From Bryobacterales bacterium (GTDB taxonomy: Bacteria; Acidobacteriota; Terriglobia; Bryobacterales; UBA6623), in contig JAPPMG010000093.1 in the NCBI GenBank assembly GCA_028819215.1, forward strand, positions 1 through 33,120: DNA of 33,120 bases, written 5' to 3'. Below, in pieces: positions 23,043 through 31,661 of this stretch. The translations under genes were made by a program, and so were the position numbers. The notes beneath the pieces are model-generated. The model saw only the letters and a list, made by a program, of their open reading frames with translations. It made no database searches and was not told the origin of the DNA. Numbering within the stretch: position 1 is the first letter of the stretch; each line of letters begins with the position of its first letter.

Positions 23043-24479
23043 TTAGACGATCTCCTCGATGACGTGGCCGTGAACCAATGTCAGGCGCTCGTCGCGCCCT
23101 AGATGCGGATAGGTCAGCTTGTACTGATCCAAGCCGAGCTGGTGCAGGATAGTCGTATGGATATCCCGAAAGTGATATGGCTGCTCCACTGCTCGAAGGC
23201 CGATCGCGTCTGTCGCCCCTACGACCTGGCCGCCGCGGATGCCGCCGCCGGCCATCCACATGGTGAAGCCTAGGTTGTGGTGGTCGCGCCCGGCGCTGCC
23301 ATCTTGGCGGGTCTCGGCCTCGGGTGAGCGCCCGAACTCGCCGCCCCACAGTACCAGAGTTTCGTCCAGCATCCCGCGCTGCTTGAGATCCTTCAGCAGT
23401 CCCGCGACCGGTTGATCGGTCTGCGCCGCCATGCGCAGGTGGTTCTCCTCGATATCGTTGTGGGCGTCCCACTGCAGCCTGCCCGGGCCGCCGCCTGAAA
23501 CGACCGTCACGAACCGCACGCCGCGCTCGACCAGTCGCCGCGCGAGCAGGCAGCGCCGCCCGTAGTCATGGGTGGGCTCCTTGCCCACGCCGTACATTTC
23601 CAAGGTGCCGGCGCCCTCGCTTGACAGGTCGAACACCTCCGGGGCTTCTGTTTGCATCTTGAAGGCTAGGTCGTAGGTTCGGATGCGAGCCTCGAACTCG
23701 TCATCGAGCGGATCCGGCGATGCCCGGTTGAGGGCCTGAATCAGATCCACGGTCTTGCGGCGCTCTTCCCGGCCGATCCCAGCTGGCAAGTCTAGGTTGA
23801 GCACCGGCCGGTCGCCCGGCCGGAAGGTTGTGGGCTGGTACACGGCGGGCAGGAACCCGTTCATGTACATTGGCTGCCCCGCTTCCAGAGCGCCATCCGG
23901 ATCCGGCATGACCACGTATGCTGGCAGCGATTCGGCCTCCGCCCCTAGGCCGTAAACAACCCACGATCCCATCGACGGAAAGCCTGGCACGATACGCCCT
24001 GTCATCAGTTCGTACTGCGCGGCCGAATGCACGACCATGTCGCCGTGGCATGAGCGCAGGACCGCGATGTCGTCAATGCAGCTGGCAGTGTGGGGCAGCA
24101 GGTCCGATACCGGGATGCCCGCCTTGCCGTAGCGCTTGAACGTACGCTTGGTTCCCAACAGCTTGGCGTCCGGCTTGACGAACTGGTACTTGGCTTCGCC
24201 GAACTCGGCCGGCCTCGGCTGGCCGTGTAGTTCGTTGAGCAAGGGCTTGGGGTCGAAGGTCTCGATGTGGCTCGGCCCGCCGGCCATGAAGAGGAAGATG
24301 ACCGACTTGGCCTTGGGGTTCGCTACGTGCGGCGGCTTCGGCGCTAGCGGGTTCTGCGACGAAGCCGCACGCAGGGCTTGGCTGCCCGCCATTGCTTGCA
24401 ACGCCAGGTAGCCCATGCCGCAGCACGAATCGCGCAGCAACTCGCGTCTTGTCCGAGTCCATTGGGAGTGCTTCGCCAT
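23043..24479 (-). CDS. DUF1501 family protein, Tat-exported
   Basis: The protein has about 478 residues from ATG 24479. The longer frame to 24587 would run into the pcrA start and lacks support. A twin-arginine signal (RTRRELLRD and a following Cys/Gly/Ala-rich hydrophobic part, about 8-30) directs export. The alkaline-phosphatase-like DUF1501 domain follows: SVIFLFMAGGPSHIETFDPK, HSAAQYELMTGR, VVSGGGPGRLQWDAH, LVLWGGEFGRSP and GRDHHNLGFTMWMAGGGIRGG are its usual conserved blocks, rich in possible metal-binding Asp and His. The activity is not established. In related genomes it normally pairs with a DUF1549/DUF1553 cytochrome-like gene, which is absent here. TACAAT (24502-24497) lies 17 bases upstream of the start. 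Confidence 0.9.
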   Translation of the reverse strand: MAKHSQWTRTRRELLRDSCCGMGYLALQAMAGSQALRAASSQNPLAPKPPHVANPKAKSVIFLFMAGGPSHIETFDPKPLLNELHGQPRPAEFGEAKYQFVKPDAKLLGTKRTFKRYGKAGIPVSDLLPHTASCIDDIAVLRSCHGDMVVHSAAQYELMTGRIVPGFPSMGSWVVYGLGAEAESLPAYVVMPDPDGALEAGQPMYMNGFLPAVYQPTTFRPGDRPVLNLDLPAGIGREERRKTVDLIQALNRASPDPLDDEFEARIRTYDLAFKMQTEAPEVFDLSSEGAGTLEMYGVGKEPTHDYGRRCLLARRLVERGVRFVTVVSGGGPGRLQWDAHNDIEENHLRMAAQTDQPVAGLLKDLKQRGMLDETLVLWGGEFGRSPEAETRQDGSAGRDHHNLGFTMWMAGGGIRGGQVVGATDAIGLRAVEQPYHFRDIHTTILHQLGLDQYKLTYPHLGRDERLTLVHGHVIEEIV

Positions 24480-24496
24480 CGAGCTAGTCCAGACAC

Positions 24497-24502
24497 ATTG
24501 TA
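24497..24502 (-). promoter_or_regulatory. Possible -10 box (TACAAT) for the DUF1501 gene
   Basis: Inside the 80-base divergent region between the DUF1501 and helicase genes, TACAAT on the minus strand predicts a leader of about 11 bases. On the other strand TAAGAT (24542-24547) lies 12 bases before the helicase ATG. Neither has a clear -35. Confidence 0.35.
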
Positions 24503-24559
24503 CGACCGAGCGGGCAGGATTGGCGGATCCGGCGTGCAAGTTAAGATGAAGAAACTCGC

Positions 24560-26959
24560 ATGTCGCTGCTTGCCTCTCTGAACCCACAGCAGCGCGAGGC
24601 CGTAGAGCACACCGAGGGGCCGCTGCTCGTGTTAGCGGGGGCGGGCAGCGGCAAGACTCGGGTCATCGTCACCCGCGCTGCCTACCTGATCGCCGAGAAG
24701 GGAGTCAGGCCGAGTTCGATTCTCGCCGTCACCTTCACCAACAAGGCCGCCGGGGAAATGCGCGAGCGTGTCGGGCGCCTGCTGGAGGAAAACGGCATGG
24801 CGGACCGCGGGCCCGCAGCAGTGTCCACTTTCCACGCGTTCTGCGCCCGGTTGCTTCGCCAGCACGGCGATCCCCTTGCGGACCACCGGCCTGGCTTCAC
24901 GTCGAATTTCTTGATCTGTGATGCAGACGACCAGGTTTCCGTCGTGAAGGATGTCATGAAGAAGCTTGGCGTGAAGCCGGACTTCATCAGGCCGCGCGAA
25001 GCACTGTCGGCCATCAGCCGAGCCAAGAACGGCAGGCTCTCTAGGATTGGCAAGGCCAGCGAGAACGACCCGACGACGGATGAATTGAATCGGATCTTCA
25101 AGGAATACGAGGCTGCCCTCCTCGCCTCCAACGCGCTGGACTTTGATGACCTCCTGTTGGAAGCGGTCCGCCTGCTCGAGGGAAGCGAGTCAGTGCGCAG
25201 CGCGATTCGCGAGCGCTACCGCTACTTGATGGTGGACGAGTACCAAGACACGAATCGCCCGCAGTACGATCTCATGCTTCTGCTGGCTGGACCGAACTGC
25301 AACGTGTGCGTCGTAGGGGACGAAGACCAATCGATCTATTCCTGGCGCGGTGCCGACATCGGCAATATCTTGGGCTTCGAGAGGGACTTTCCCAGCGCCC
25401 GGGTGATCCGCTTGGAGCAGAACTACCGCTCTACGCGGCCCATCTTGGAAGCGGCCGGAGCCGTGGTCGCGCACAACAAGCAGAGGAAGGGCAAGCATCT
25501 CTGGACCGACCGCCTCGAGGGAGATCCGATCTTGCTCTATCGCGCCGCGAGCGCCGCCGCCGAGGCCCGCTACGTGGCGGGCTCGGTGCGGGAACTGTTG
25601 GACGCCGATCCCCGGATGCAGGTCGGGGTGCTGTATCGCACCAACGCCCAGTCGCGATTGATCGAGGATGCGTTGCGGAGGGAGAGCGTCGGCTACGTCC
25701 TAGTCGGAAGCGTGGCCTTTTACCAGCGCAAGGAAGTCAAGGATGTGCTCGCCTACGTCAGGGTCGCGTTCTCGCCCGAGGACTCCGTCAGTCTGGCGCG
25801 GATCATCAATACGCCGGCGCGTGGTATTGGCAAGAGCACATTAGGTTTGCTGACCAACCATGCCGATGAGCGCAGCCTGACGCTGTGGCAGGCGATCGAA
25901 GAAACGCTCGAGGGCGACAGGCTGCCGAAGCGCGCCGCGGCGGCGCTGAAGCGATTTCAGGCATTGGTCGTCAACCTCCGCGGAGGGGCCGCAAGCATGG
26001 ACATCGCGGCGCTGGTAGACGCGGTGTTGGATCGCAGCGGCTATCGCGACATGCTGGATGCTGATTCTTCCGCCGAGGCTGAAACCCGCAAGGAAAACGT
26101 GGGTGAGTTGGTCGTGGCCGCGCAAGAGGCAGCCGAGCGCGGCGAGACGGCGCAGGACTTCCTCGACCATGCATCGCTGGTGGCGGACACGGATGACATC
26201 GACAGTTCCGCGCGCGTCCTGCTAATGTCACTACATAGCTCGAAGGGCTTGGAGTTTCCGGCCGTGTTCTTGGTGGGCATGGAGGAGCAGCTGCTGCCGC
26301 ATGCCCGCAGTCTCGGGACGACGGACAACGACGCTCTCGAGGAGGAGCGACGGCTTTGCTACGTGGGCATGACCCGCGCTCAGCGGCGGCTCGTGTTGAG
26401 CTGTGCCGAGTACCGCGGGCGGTACGGTGCCGGGCCTGAAGCCTTCATGCGGCCCTCGCGCTTCTTGAGCGAGATACCAAGCGAACTCATCCGCGATGTG
26501 TCGCCAGGTTGGATCGGGCTTGATCGATCTCGGGTCTACCAAAGTACCGATGACGCTATTGAGCCGCAGCCGGTTCCGAATTCGCGTTCAGACCGATCCA
26601 AGCTTGAGGATGCCGGGATCGAGACGCACGATTCGGTCGAGGCGATCGGGAGTTTCTTCAAGAGCCGGGCGGCCACGAGCTACGTCGCCGGCACTTCAGG
26701 CGGCCCCGGCTCTGGCTCATCCTCCCGGACTGTTCCAGCGCCTAGCGGCGGCTTCGCGCGGGGTCGCGGAAGGGCCGCCGAATCGGCGCCCGCGGCGGGG
26801 CAGTTCGCGCGCGGTGCCAAGGTGCGGCATCGGAGGTTCGGTGTCGGCGTCGTGCAGCAGTGCCAAGGTCAAGGCGAAAGGGCGAAGCTCTCGGTGTACT
26901 TTCGTCACCACGGCCTGAAGACCCTCATAGCCGGACCGGCCAAGCTGCAGGCACTTTAG
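24560..26959 (+). CDS. pcrA: UvrD/PcrA-type superfamily 1 DNA helicase
   Basis: A 799-residue 3'-5' DNA helicase acting in repair and in removal of proteins from DNA. All superfamily 1 motifs are seen in order: the Q-motif LNPQQREAV, Walker A AGAGSGKT (26-33), TFTNKAAGEM, TFHAFCARLL, Walker B VDEYQDTN (about 223-230), GDEDQSIYSWRGAD, LEQNYRST, SLHSSKGLEFPAVFLVG and CYVGMTRAQRRL. After a Gly/Ser-rich linker (about 690-740) the C-terminus ends in the small PcrA-type domain with VRHRRFGVGVV, which contacts RNA polymerase in PcrA/UvrD. Whether it should be named pcrA or uvrD is not decided by sequence alone. It ends 15 bases before the convergent arsC stop. Confidence 0.95.
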   Translation: MSLLASLNPQQREAVEHTEGPLLVLAGAGSGKTRVIVTRAAYLIAEKGVRPSSILAVTFTNKAAGEMRERVGRLLEENGMADRGPAAVSTFHAFCARLLRQHGDPLADHRPGFTSNFLICDADDQVSVVKDVMKKLGVKPDFIRPREALSAISRAKNGRLSRIGKASENDPTTDELNRIFKEYEAALLASNALDFDDLLLEAVRLLEGSESVRSAIRERYRYLMVDEYQDTNRPQYDLMLLLAGPNCNVCVVGDEDQSIYSWRGADIGNILGFERDFPSARVIRLEQNYRSTRPILEAAGAVVAHNKQRKGKHLWTDRLEGDPILLYRAASAAAEARYVAGSVRELLDADPRMQVGVLYRTNAQSRLIEDALRRESVGYVLVGSVAFYQRKEVKDVLAYVRVAFSPEDSVSLARIINTPARGIGKSTLGLLTNHADERSLTLWQAIEETLEGDRLPKRAAAALKRFQALVVNLRGGAASMDIAALVDAVLDRSGYRDMLDADSSAEAETRKENVGELVVAAQEAAERGETAQDFLDHASLVADTDDIDSSARVLLMSLHSSKGLEFPAVFLVGMEEQLLPHARSLGTTDNDALEEERRLCYVGMTRAQRRLVLSCAEYRGRYGAGPEAFMRPSRFLSEIPSELIRDVSPGWIGLDRSRVYQSTDDAIEPQPVPNSRSDRSKLEDAGIETHDSVEAIGSFFKSRAATSYVAGTSGGPGSGSSSRTVPAPSGGFARGRGRAAESAPAAGQFARGAKVRHRRFGVGVVQQCQGQGERAKLSVYFRHHGLKTLIAGPAKLQAL

Positions 26960-26974
26960 GGCGCGCTCGCTGCT

Positions 26975-27394
26975 TCAGTCCTGATCGGCCAGCCAGTTGC
27001 GAATCGCTGCTCCGATTTCGTCGCGCACCCGTCGAAACACGGCCCGGCGCTCTTCATCGCTCCCAGTCGCCTCGGCGGGATCGTCGAAGCTCCAGTGGAC
27101 CTTGTCGGTCCGCTCGGGGAAGGTGGGGCAGTTGGCCGCTGCCCGGTCGCAGACGGTGATCGCGGTGTCTATGCCGGCTCCCAGGTATGCGTCCACGTGA
27201 TCGGACCGATGGCCCGAAATGTCGACGCCGATCTCCCGCATTGCCGCAATAGCGCCCGGATTGACGCCATGCGGCGCAGTGCCGGCCGAGTGCACCTCGT
27301 AGCGGTCGCCCGCAAGGGACCGAAGCAGGCCTTCCGCCATCTGGCTCCGGCAAGAGTTGCCGGTACACAGGAACAAGACCCTTGGCTTGGGCAT
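26975..27394 (-). CDS. arsC: Thioredoxin-coupled arsenate reductase (low-molecular-weight phosphatase fold)
   Basis: A 139-residue cytoplasmic enzyme reducing arsenate to arsenite. The P-loop is C10-TGNSC-R16, and the redox cysteines C82 and C89 lie in TVCDRAAANCPTFP. These three positions are the same as in the thioredoxin-dependent ArsC of Staphylococcus plasmid pI258, which distinguishes it from plain tyrosine phosphatases. ATG 27394 is chosen because GAGGG lies just upstream; a TTG at 27409 is less likely. It follows ybgF by 29 bases on the same strand, at the tail of the tol-pal cluster, with no arsB, acr3 or arsR nearby. Confidence 0.9.
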   Translation of the reverse strand: MPKPRVLFLCTGNSCRSQMAEGLLRSLAGDRYEVHSAGTAPHGVNPGAIAAMREIGVDISGHRSDHVDAYLGAGIDTAITVCDRAAANCPTFPERTDKVHWSFDDPAEATGSDEERRAVFRRVRDEIGAAIRNWLADQD

Positions 27395-27423
27395 GGCGAC
27401 CCTCGCCAAGCCGGCCTCGGCCG

Positions 27424-28284
27424 CTAGTTCGCGGGCGAGGGCTTGGCGTTGAGCAACGTGTTCAGCTCGCCGCGGGCATGCTGTGCGACGCTCTTGTCAG
27501 GAAAGCGCTTGATGACGTCTTCAAAGGCCTTCTTCGCCCCGTCCCGGTCGCGCATCTTCAGAAAGGCCATGCCTTGCTTGTACAGAGCGTCGGGCGCGAG
27601 CGGGCTCAGGGGGTAGCTGCGGAAAACTCTCTCGAATTGGCGGGCAGCTTCTTCGTAATCGGCGGCGGAATAGTACGTCTCGGCTAGGTAGTACTGTGCC
27701 TCGCCGGCCTTTGCATGCGACGGATACAGCGCCAGGTAGTCCATGAACTGCCCGCGGGCCGTGTCGATGTTGCCGCGCATGTAGTCGTCCATGCCGCCCT
27801 CGAAAATCGCCTCGCTCGTGTTGATGTCGGATTCGCTCCCGCCCTCGCCGTCCTCGCCGAGCATGGGCGGCGGCAGCTCGGACAAGTGGGTCTTGATGTC
27901 TTTCACGTCCAAGGCGATGCGCTCCACGGTCAAGTTCATCTCTTCGACTGTGCCGCGGAGGTCGGAGAACTGGTTCGTGAGGGAGTCCACCTTGGCGCCC
28001 GTGGCGCGCAGCGGCTCGGTCAGTTCGGTGTCCAGCTCGGAAATCTTGCGCTCCAGAACGGCGTTGCCGGTGTTGAGCGTGTCCTGTTTCTCCATGCTCT
28101 GGCGCAAGAGGGCCTCGAGCGCCGCGATACGCTCGGAAGTGGCTTGGTCCCGCTGCCGCAGCGTCTCTTGGAGGAGCACGATGTCCCGCTGCAACTGCTG
28201 GAGTTCCTTCCTTTGCGCGGTCGCGCCCGGTGCGAGCAGCGTGCCGCAAACGAGAATGGCTGGAACCATCGATTTCAACGACAT
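27424..28284 (-). CDS. ybgF: YbgF/CpoB-like periplasmic coiled-coil and TPR protein
   Basis: A 286-residue protein. The start at 28284 is supported by GAGGT about six bases upstream and the signal peptide that follows (about 1-23, ending ATAQ). Residues 24-125 form a coiled coil of heptad-like Leu/Ile repeats (LQQLQRDIVLLQETLRQRD and following), a trimerising segment. After an acidic Gly-rich linker, three or so TPR repeats follow (about 155-275), with YYLAETYYSAADYEEAARQF and ALYKQGMAFLKMRDRDGAKK. CpoB in E. coli links the Tol system to peptidoglycan synthesis at division. Last member of the tol-pal block. Confidence 0.9.
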   Translation of the reverse strand: MSLKSMVPAILVCGTLLAPGATAQRKELQQLQRDIVLLQETLRQRDQATSERIAALEALLRQSMEKQDTLNTGNAVLERKISELDTELTEPLRATGAKVDSLTNQFSDLRGTVEEMNLTVERIALDVKDIKTHLSELPPPMLGEDGEGGSESDINTSEAIFEGGMDDYMRGNIDTARGQFMDYLALYPSHAKAGEAQYYLAETYYSAADYEEAARQFERVFRSYPLSPLAPDALYKQGMAFLKMRDRDGAKKAFEDVIKRFPDKSVAQHARGELNTLLNAKPSPAN

Positions 28285-28483
28285 GGGATACCTCGATGTG
28301 CGGGCGCGCCTGCCGGCGCCTCGCACGGTCGGAATAAAGTAAGACGCCCGGAACGTTGCTGCCGTTCCGTGGCGGGACGCATGATTGGTGCTCATCTAGC
28401 CCTTGAGCGCGGCGACCCGGCGGATTGCTCCCGACAGGTCGCCGCGCAAGGAGGAGGCGTGCATGCGTACGCGTCGCGCGACC

Positions 28484-29245
28484 CTATCTGAGCCGCAGGT
28501 GGGCGCGCCGGTTGCGCTGGTAACAGCTCTCGTCTTCGTCAGTGCAGACCGGGCGCTCCTCGCCGAGACTTACCTTGGAGAGTTTGCTCGCGGGGATGCC
28601 GAGATTGACGAGGAACTCCATCGCAGCCGTCGCGCGCCGGTCGCCCAGCGCGAGGTTGTACTCGGTGGTGCCGCGCTCGTCGCAATGGCCTTCCAGCAAG
28701 AAAGCTGCCTCGGGATAGTCCCCCAGCAGCGCCTTGATGGCGGTGCTGTTGGCACGCAGCACGTTCTGCGCATCCGGACGTAGATCGCTCTTGTCATAGT
28801 CGAAGAGCGCGTCCTTGATGTTGGCGTCCGAGAAGGCCTCAGACAGGTCGGGCTTCGGCGGCGGCGGCGGCGGTGGCGGCGGAGGGGCTCGCACGGTCAC
28901 AGTCGCGGACGCGGACGCGGACTTGCCATCGGCATTCTTGACGGTGATGGTGTATTCCGTGGACCTCGTCGGGAACACTTCGCGGTTGCCACTGGTAGCC
29001 ACGGCGCCGATTCCTTGGTTCATCTCCGCGCTCGCAGCGTTGGTCGAACTCCAGGTCAGCCTGGCAGCTTTGCCGCGCTCGATTGAGCTGGGTTCGGCCG
29101 TGATGCTGACTGTGGGAGCTGGGGCCTCTGGTGGCGGCGGTGGTGGCGGTGGCGGTGGTGGCGGTGCTTCCTTCTTGCAGCCGAACGCAAAAAGCGTCAG
29201 AAAGATCGCGGCCGCAATCAGGATGATGCTGTGTTTCGATCGCAT
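28484..29245 (-). CDS. pal: Peptidoglycan-associated lipoprotein Pal with Ig-like insert
   Basis: The protein has 253 residues from ATG 29245. The lipoprotein signal ends LFAFGC with the lipidated cysteine at 23. A run of 12 prolines (28-39) leads to an Ig-like beta domain (about 44-120, TVSITAEPSSIERGKAARLT, ending SASATVTV). A second run of 10 prolines follows, then the OmpA-like peptidoglycan-binding domain (about 135-253) with LFDYDKSDLRPDAQ, EGHCDERGTTEYNLALGDRR and the C-terminal RRAHLRLR. Pal anchors the outer membrane to the cell wall and is pulled by TolB and the TolQRA motor. Ordinary Pal has no Ig-like domain. GGAGGA lies 13 bases before the ATG, somewhat far. The long proline runs should require EF-P for translation. 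Confidence 0.95.
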   Translation of the reverse strand: MRSKHSIILIAAAIFLTLFAFGCKKEAPPPPPPPPPPPPEAPAPTVSITAEPSSIERGKAARLTWSSTNAASAEMNQGIGAVATSGNREVFPTRSTEYTITVKNADGKSASASATVTVRAPPPPPPPPPPKPDLSEAFSDANIKDALFDYDKSDLRPDAQNVLRANSTAIKALLGDYPEAAFLLEGHCDERGTTEYNLALGDRRATAAMEFLVNLGIPASKLSKVSLGEERPVCTDEDESCYQRNRRAHLRLR

Positions 29246-29313
29246 GAGTGTTAGGTTTCCTCCATCTCTGTCGCCGCTTGACGCGGGACATCGAACCTTA
29301 GATTGTGGCAACT

Positions 29314-29342
29314 AGGATATCGCAATCGCACAGTTACTTCAA
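29314..29342 (-). promoter_or_regulatory. Possible internal promoter for pal-ybgF-arsC
   Basis: On the minus strand TTGAAG (29342-29337), a 17-base spacer and TATCCT (29319-29314) form a moderate sigma-70 promoter in the AT-richer 186-base gap between tolB and pal. Predicted transcription start is near 29307, giving a leader of about 60 bases. Confidence 0.45.
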
Positions 29343-29431
29343 TCATTACTGCCATTTGGCTGTGATTTGCCGCCGTATAAATGCTCGCGTGACCCGCTCG
29401 CCCGCCGCAAGACGAGTCGAACGGCGCAAAC

Positions 29432-30811
29432 TCATCTGGTCGCCCACACCGGCGACTCGTTGAGGCCTGCGCTCGTCAGCTGCCGCAGCTGCGTCCCGTC
29501 AGCACGCATCGACCAAATCTGCGTGGTGCCCATTCTGTCGGATGCGAACACGATGTGTGTTCCGCTGGGCGAGAACGAGGGATGATCGTTGCGCCCCCGG
29601 CTATGTGTCAGCTGGGTGTAGCGTCTGCTGGCCACATCCACTAGGAATATGTTGTAGTTGCCGAGTTCGTAGCCGCGGGTCCATGCGAACGCCAGGCGCT
29701 CGCCGCTCGGATCCCAGGCCGGCTGCACGGCATCGCCGCCCCCTCCGGAGATACGTCGTCGATTGGCACCTTCGCTGTCCATCAGGTAGACCTGCGGCAT
29801 GCCCGACGCGCCCGAAACAAAGGCGATCTGCGCGCCCGTCTTGGGGTTGACGGTGGGATGCACGTCCAAAGACCGCGAGTACGAGATGCGGCGCAGGTTG
29901 CCGCCGTCCGGATCGGCGCGGTAGATCTGGCTGCGGCCCGATGCCGAGGACGCGAAGTAGATCGCCGAGTTGTCGGGCGCGAAGCTCGGCGTGGTGTTCA
30001 ACGAGGCATCTTGGTTGTAGAACTGCAGCCGCCTCCCAGTCTCCAGCGAATGCACGTAGATCTCGGGCACGCCCTCGACGAACGTCGTGAACGCGATGCG
30101 CCTGCCGTCCGGCGAGATGGCCGGTGTCAGGCAGAGGCTGCGGTAGTTCGTGATGCGCTGCTTGTTCCGCCCGTCGTAGTCCATCACCCAGATTTCCTTG
30201 CGGTCATCGCCATCGTCGCGATGGACGTAGTAGATGCGCGAGCCGGCCAGGCCCTCGCCCAGGCCCAGGTTCTTGAGAATGTCGCGCGCGAAGTCGAAGG
30301 CCATCCCTCGCGCGCCGGCCGCGTTTGCTTCGCTGTAGTAGCGCTTGCCGAAGATGTACGACGCCTCGACCGACTCTTGGCTGACATCGGCGACGTATCC
30401 CTGCAGTGCCAGACGGCCATCCACGTCCTCGATCTGCCCGTACACCAGATAGCGGGCGACGACCGGAGCTTCCGCCCATCCGGCCAGCCACAGCCCTCGG
30501 GCGCCAAGGTCCTTAGGCATCTTCTTGGCGTCGACTTGGATGTCCTCCGGCCTTCGCGGCGCGCTACGCGGGTAGAAGCTGCGGGGCACGATGTCGAGAC
30601 GTCCCGAGGCCTCGAGGGCCTTCCAGACCTCGTCGTTGAAGCGATCGACCGCGTTCGCGGAACTGATCGGGCCGCGAATTTCCGGCAGGGCGATACGCGG
30701 ATCGCGCTGCTCGTCCGAGAGCACGATCACGGCATCGGGCTCTTGTTGCGCGGCCAACGGGCAAGCGATGGCCGCGACAAGGGCGACCGCTCGCATCCAG
30801 TGGTCTCTCAT
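29432..30811 (-). CDS. tolB: Tol-Pal system beta-propeller protein TolB
   Basis: A 459-residue periplasmic protein. A signal peptide (1-21, ending PLAAQ) is followed by the alpha/beta N-terminal domain (about 25-180), which in TolB contacts TolA. A six-bladed propeller of WD40-like (PD40) repeats follows (about 190-459). The repeats are plain: LTPAISPDGRRIAFTT, NTTPSFAPDNSAIYFAS, DVHPTVNPKTGAQIAFVS, QPAWDPSGERLAFAW and DHPSFSPSGTHIVFAS. TolB shuttles between Pal and the inner-membrane Tol complex. GGAGG precedes ATG 30811 by about 11 bases; a second ATG five codons on is possible. It begins 39 bases after the TolA/TonB-like gene. Confidence 0.95.
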   Translation of the reverse strand: MRDHWMRAVALVAAIACPLAAQQEPDAVIVLSDEQRDPRIALPEIRGPISSANAVDRFNDEVWKALEASGRLDIVPRSFYPRSAPRRPEDIQVDAKKMPKDLGARGLWLAGWAEAPVVARYLVYGQIEDVDGRLALQGYVADVSQESVEASYIFGKRYYSEANAAGARGMAFDFARDILKNLGLGEGLAGSRIYYVHRDDGDDRKEIWVMDYDGRNKQRITNYRSLCLTPAISPDGRRIAFTTFVEGVPEIYVHSLETGRRLQFYNQDASLNTTPSFAPDNSAIYFASSASGRSQIYRADPDGGNLRRISYSRSLDVHPTVNPKTGAQIAFVSGASGMPQVYLMDSEGANRRRISGGGGDAVQPAWDPSGERLAFAWTRGYELGNYNIFLVDVASRRYTQLTHSRGRNDHPSFSPSGTHIVFASDRMGTTQIWSMRADGTQLRQLTSAGLNESPVWATR

Positions 30812-30850
30812 GCTGTGTCACCCTCCATGTGCAGTTATTGTCCCTCTCAA

Positions 30851-31645
30851 TCAATCGAGTTGGAAGTGCATCTCGATCGTGATCGAATTTCGGCGGAGTC
30901 CTTGCGGCAGCGCACGCACCGGGCTGGCATTGTTGGCCGCACGCACTGCCGAGTAGTCGAGCGAGCGGTTCCCGCTCGACTGTTGAATGGCTACTTGGCT
31001 GATCTGGCCGGAGCGGGCGATCACAAACGTGATCACGGACGGCTTTGACGATCCTCCCGAGACCTGGCCCAGCGTCTTGCGCCACTGTTCCCCGATGGCC
31101 CGTTGCAGGATCAGGGCGTACCAGCCGAAGCGTTGGCCGAACGGTCCGCCCTTGGCCCCGCCGAAGCCGAGCGCGCCGCCGGGAGCGGCCTGGTACATGT
31201 CGCTGCTCAGGGCCGCGCCGAGCGATGATCGGAGCTCGTTGTCCTTGGCCTCCCCGGCGCTGCGCTGTCCGACGGAGCGCTCCTGCTGCTTCTCGGCCGC
31301 CCTGCGTTCGGGGCTCGGCACCGGTGCCGGCGGCGCTTCCTCGGTTTCGGGCTCGGGCTGCGGAACCTCGGTGGAGCGCTGAAAGCTGTCGGGCGCAGGG
31401 ACGTTGTGCCGGCTGGGGTTGGCCACCGGGTTGGCCAGCCTCGCGGGCGCGGTGTTGATCGGCACGCTGCTGACCGCCACGATGCCCCCGCCTCCGGCGG
31501 CGTCCGGGGAGCCGAGGTGTATCGTGGGGTTGATGATGCCCCACGCCAGCGACGCGGCGAGCAGCGCGCCGTGGCAGGTGGTCGAAAGCAACAGAGGCCT
31601 TCGCAGCCCCTCGGTCCCCGCCGGATCCTGGCTCCGTGCGTGCAT
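30851..31645 (-). CDS. TolA/TonB-like energy transducer
   Basis: The protein has about 264 residues from ATG 31645; the open frame continues upstream to 31705 inside tolR but without a good start. One transmembrane anchor (about 17-36, PLLLSTTCHGALLAASLAWG) is followed by a Pro/Glu-rich periplasmic linker (about 85-130). A TonB C-terminal domain ends the protein (about 170-264, RFGWYALILQRAIGEQW, VITFVIARSGQISQVAI and the final EMHFQL strand). Its position between tolR and tolB points to the TolA role of linking the motor to TolB and Pal. The long helical middle domain of classic TolA is missing, so the protein looks more like TonB. It could also serve TonB receptors. Confidence 0.85.
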   Translation of the reverse strand: MHARSQDPAGTEGLRRPLLLSTTCHGALLAASLAWGIINPTIHLGSPDAAGGGGIVAVSSVPINTAPARLANPVANPSRHNVPAPDSFQRSTEVPQPEPETEEAPPAPVPSPERRAAEKQQERSVGQRSAGEAKDNELRSSLGAALSSDMYQAAPGGALGFGGAKGGPFGQRFGWYALILQRAIGEQWRKTLGQVSGGSSKPSVITFVIARSGQISQVAIQQSSGNRSLDYSAVRAANNASPVRALPQGLRRNSITIEMHFQLD

Positions 31646-31661
31646 GCAACTGTCGCGAGTC

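Noticed and set aside
24480..24587. Longer N-terminus for the DUF1501 protein
   Set aside because: It would overlap the start of the divergent helicase gene. The twin-arginine signal begins properly at ATG 24479, just after a TACAAT box.
28800..29170. GGC/GGT repeats considered as a regulatory or CRISPR-like repeat
   Set aside because: They are the reverse complement of proline codons in pal, in frame, and have no spacers.
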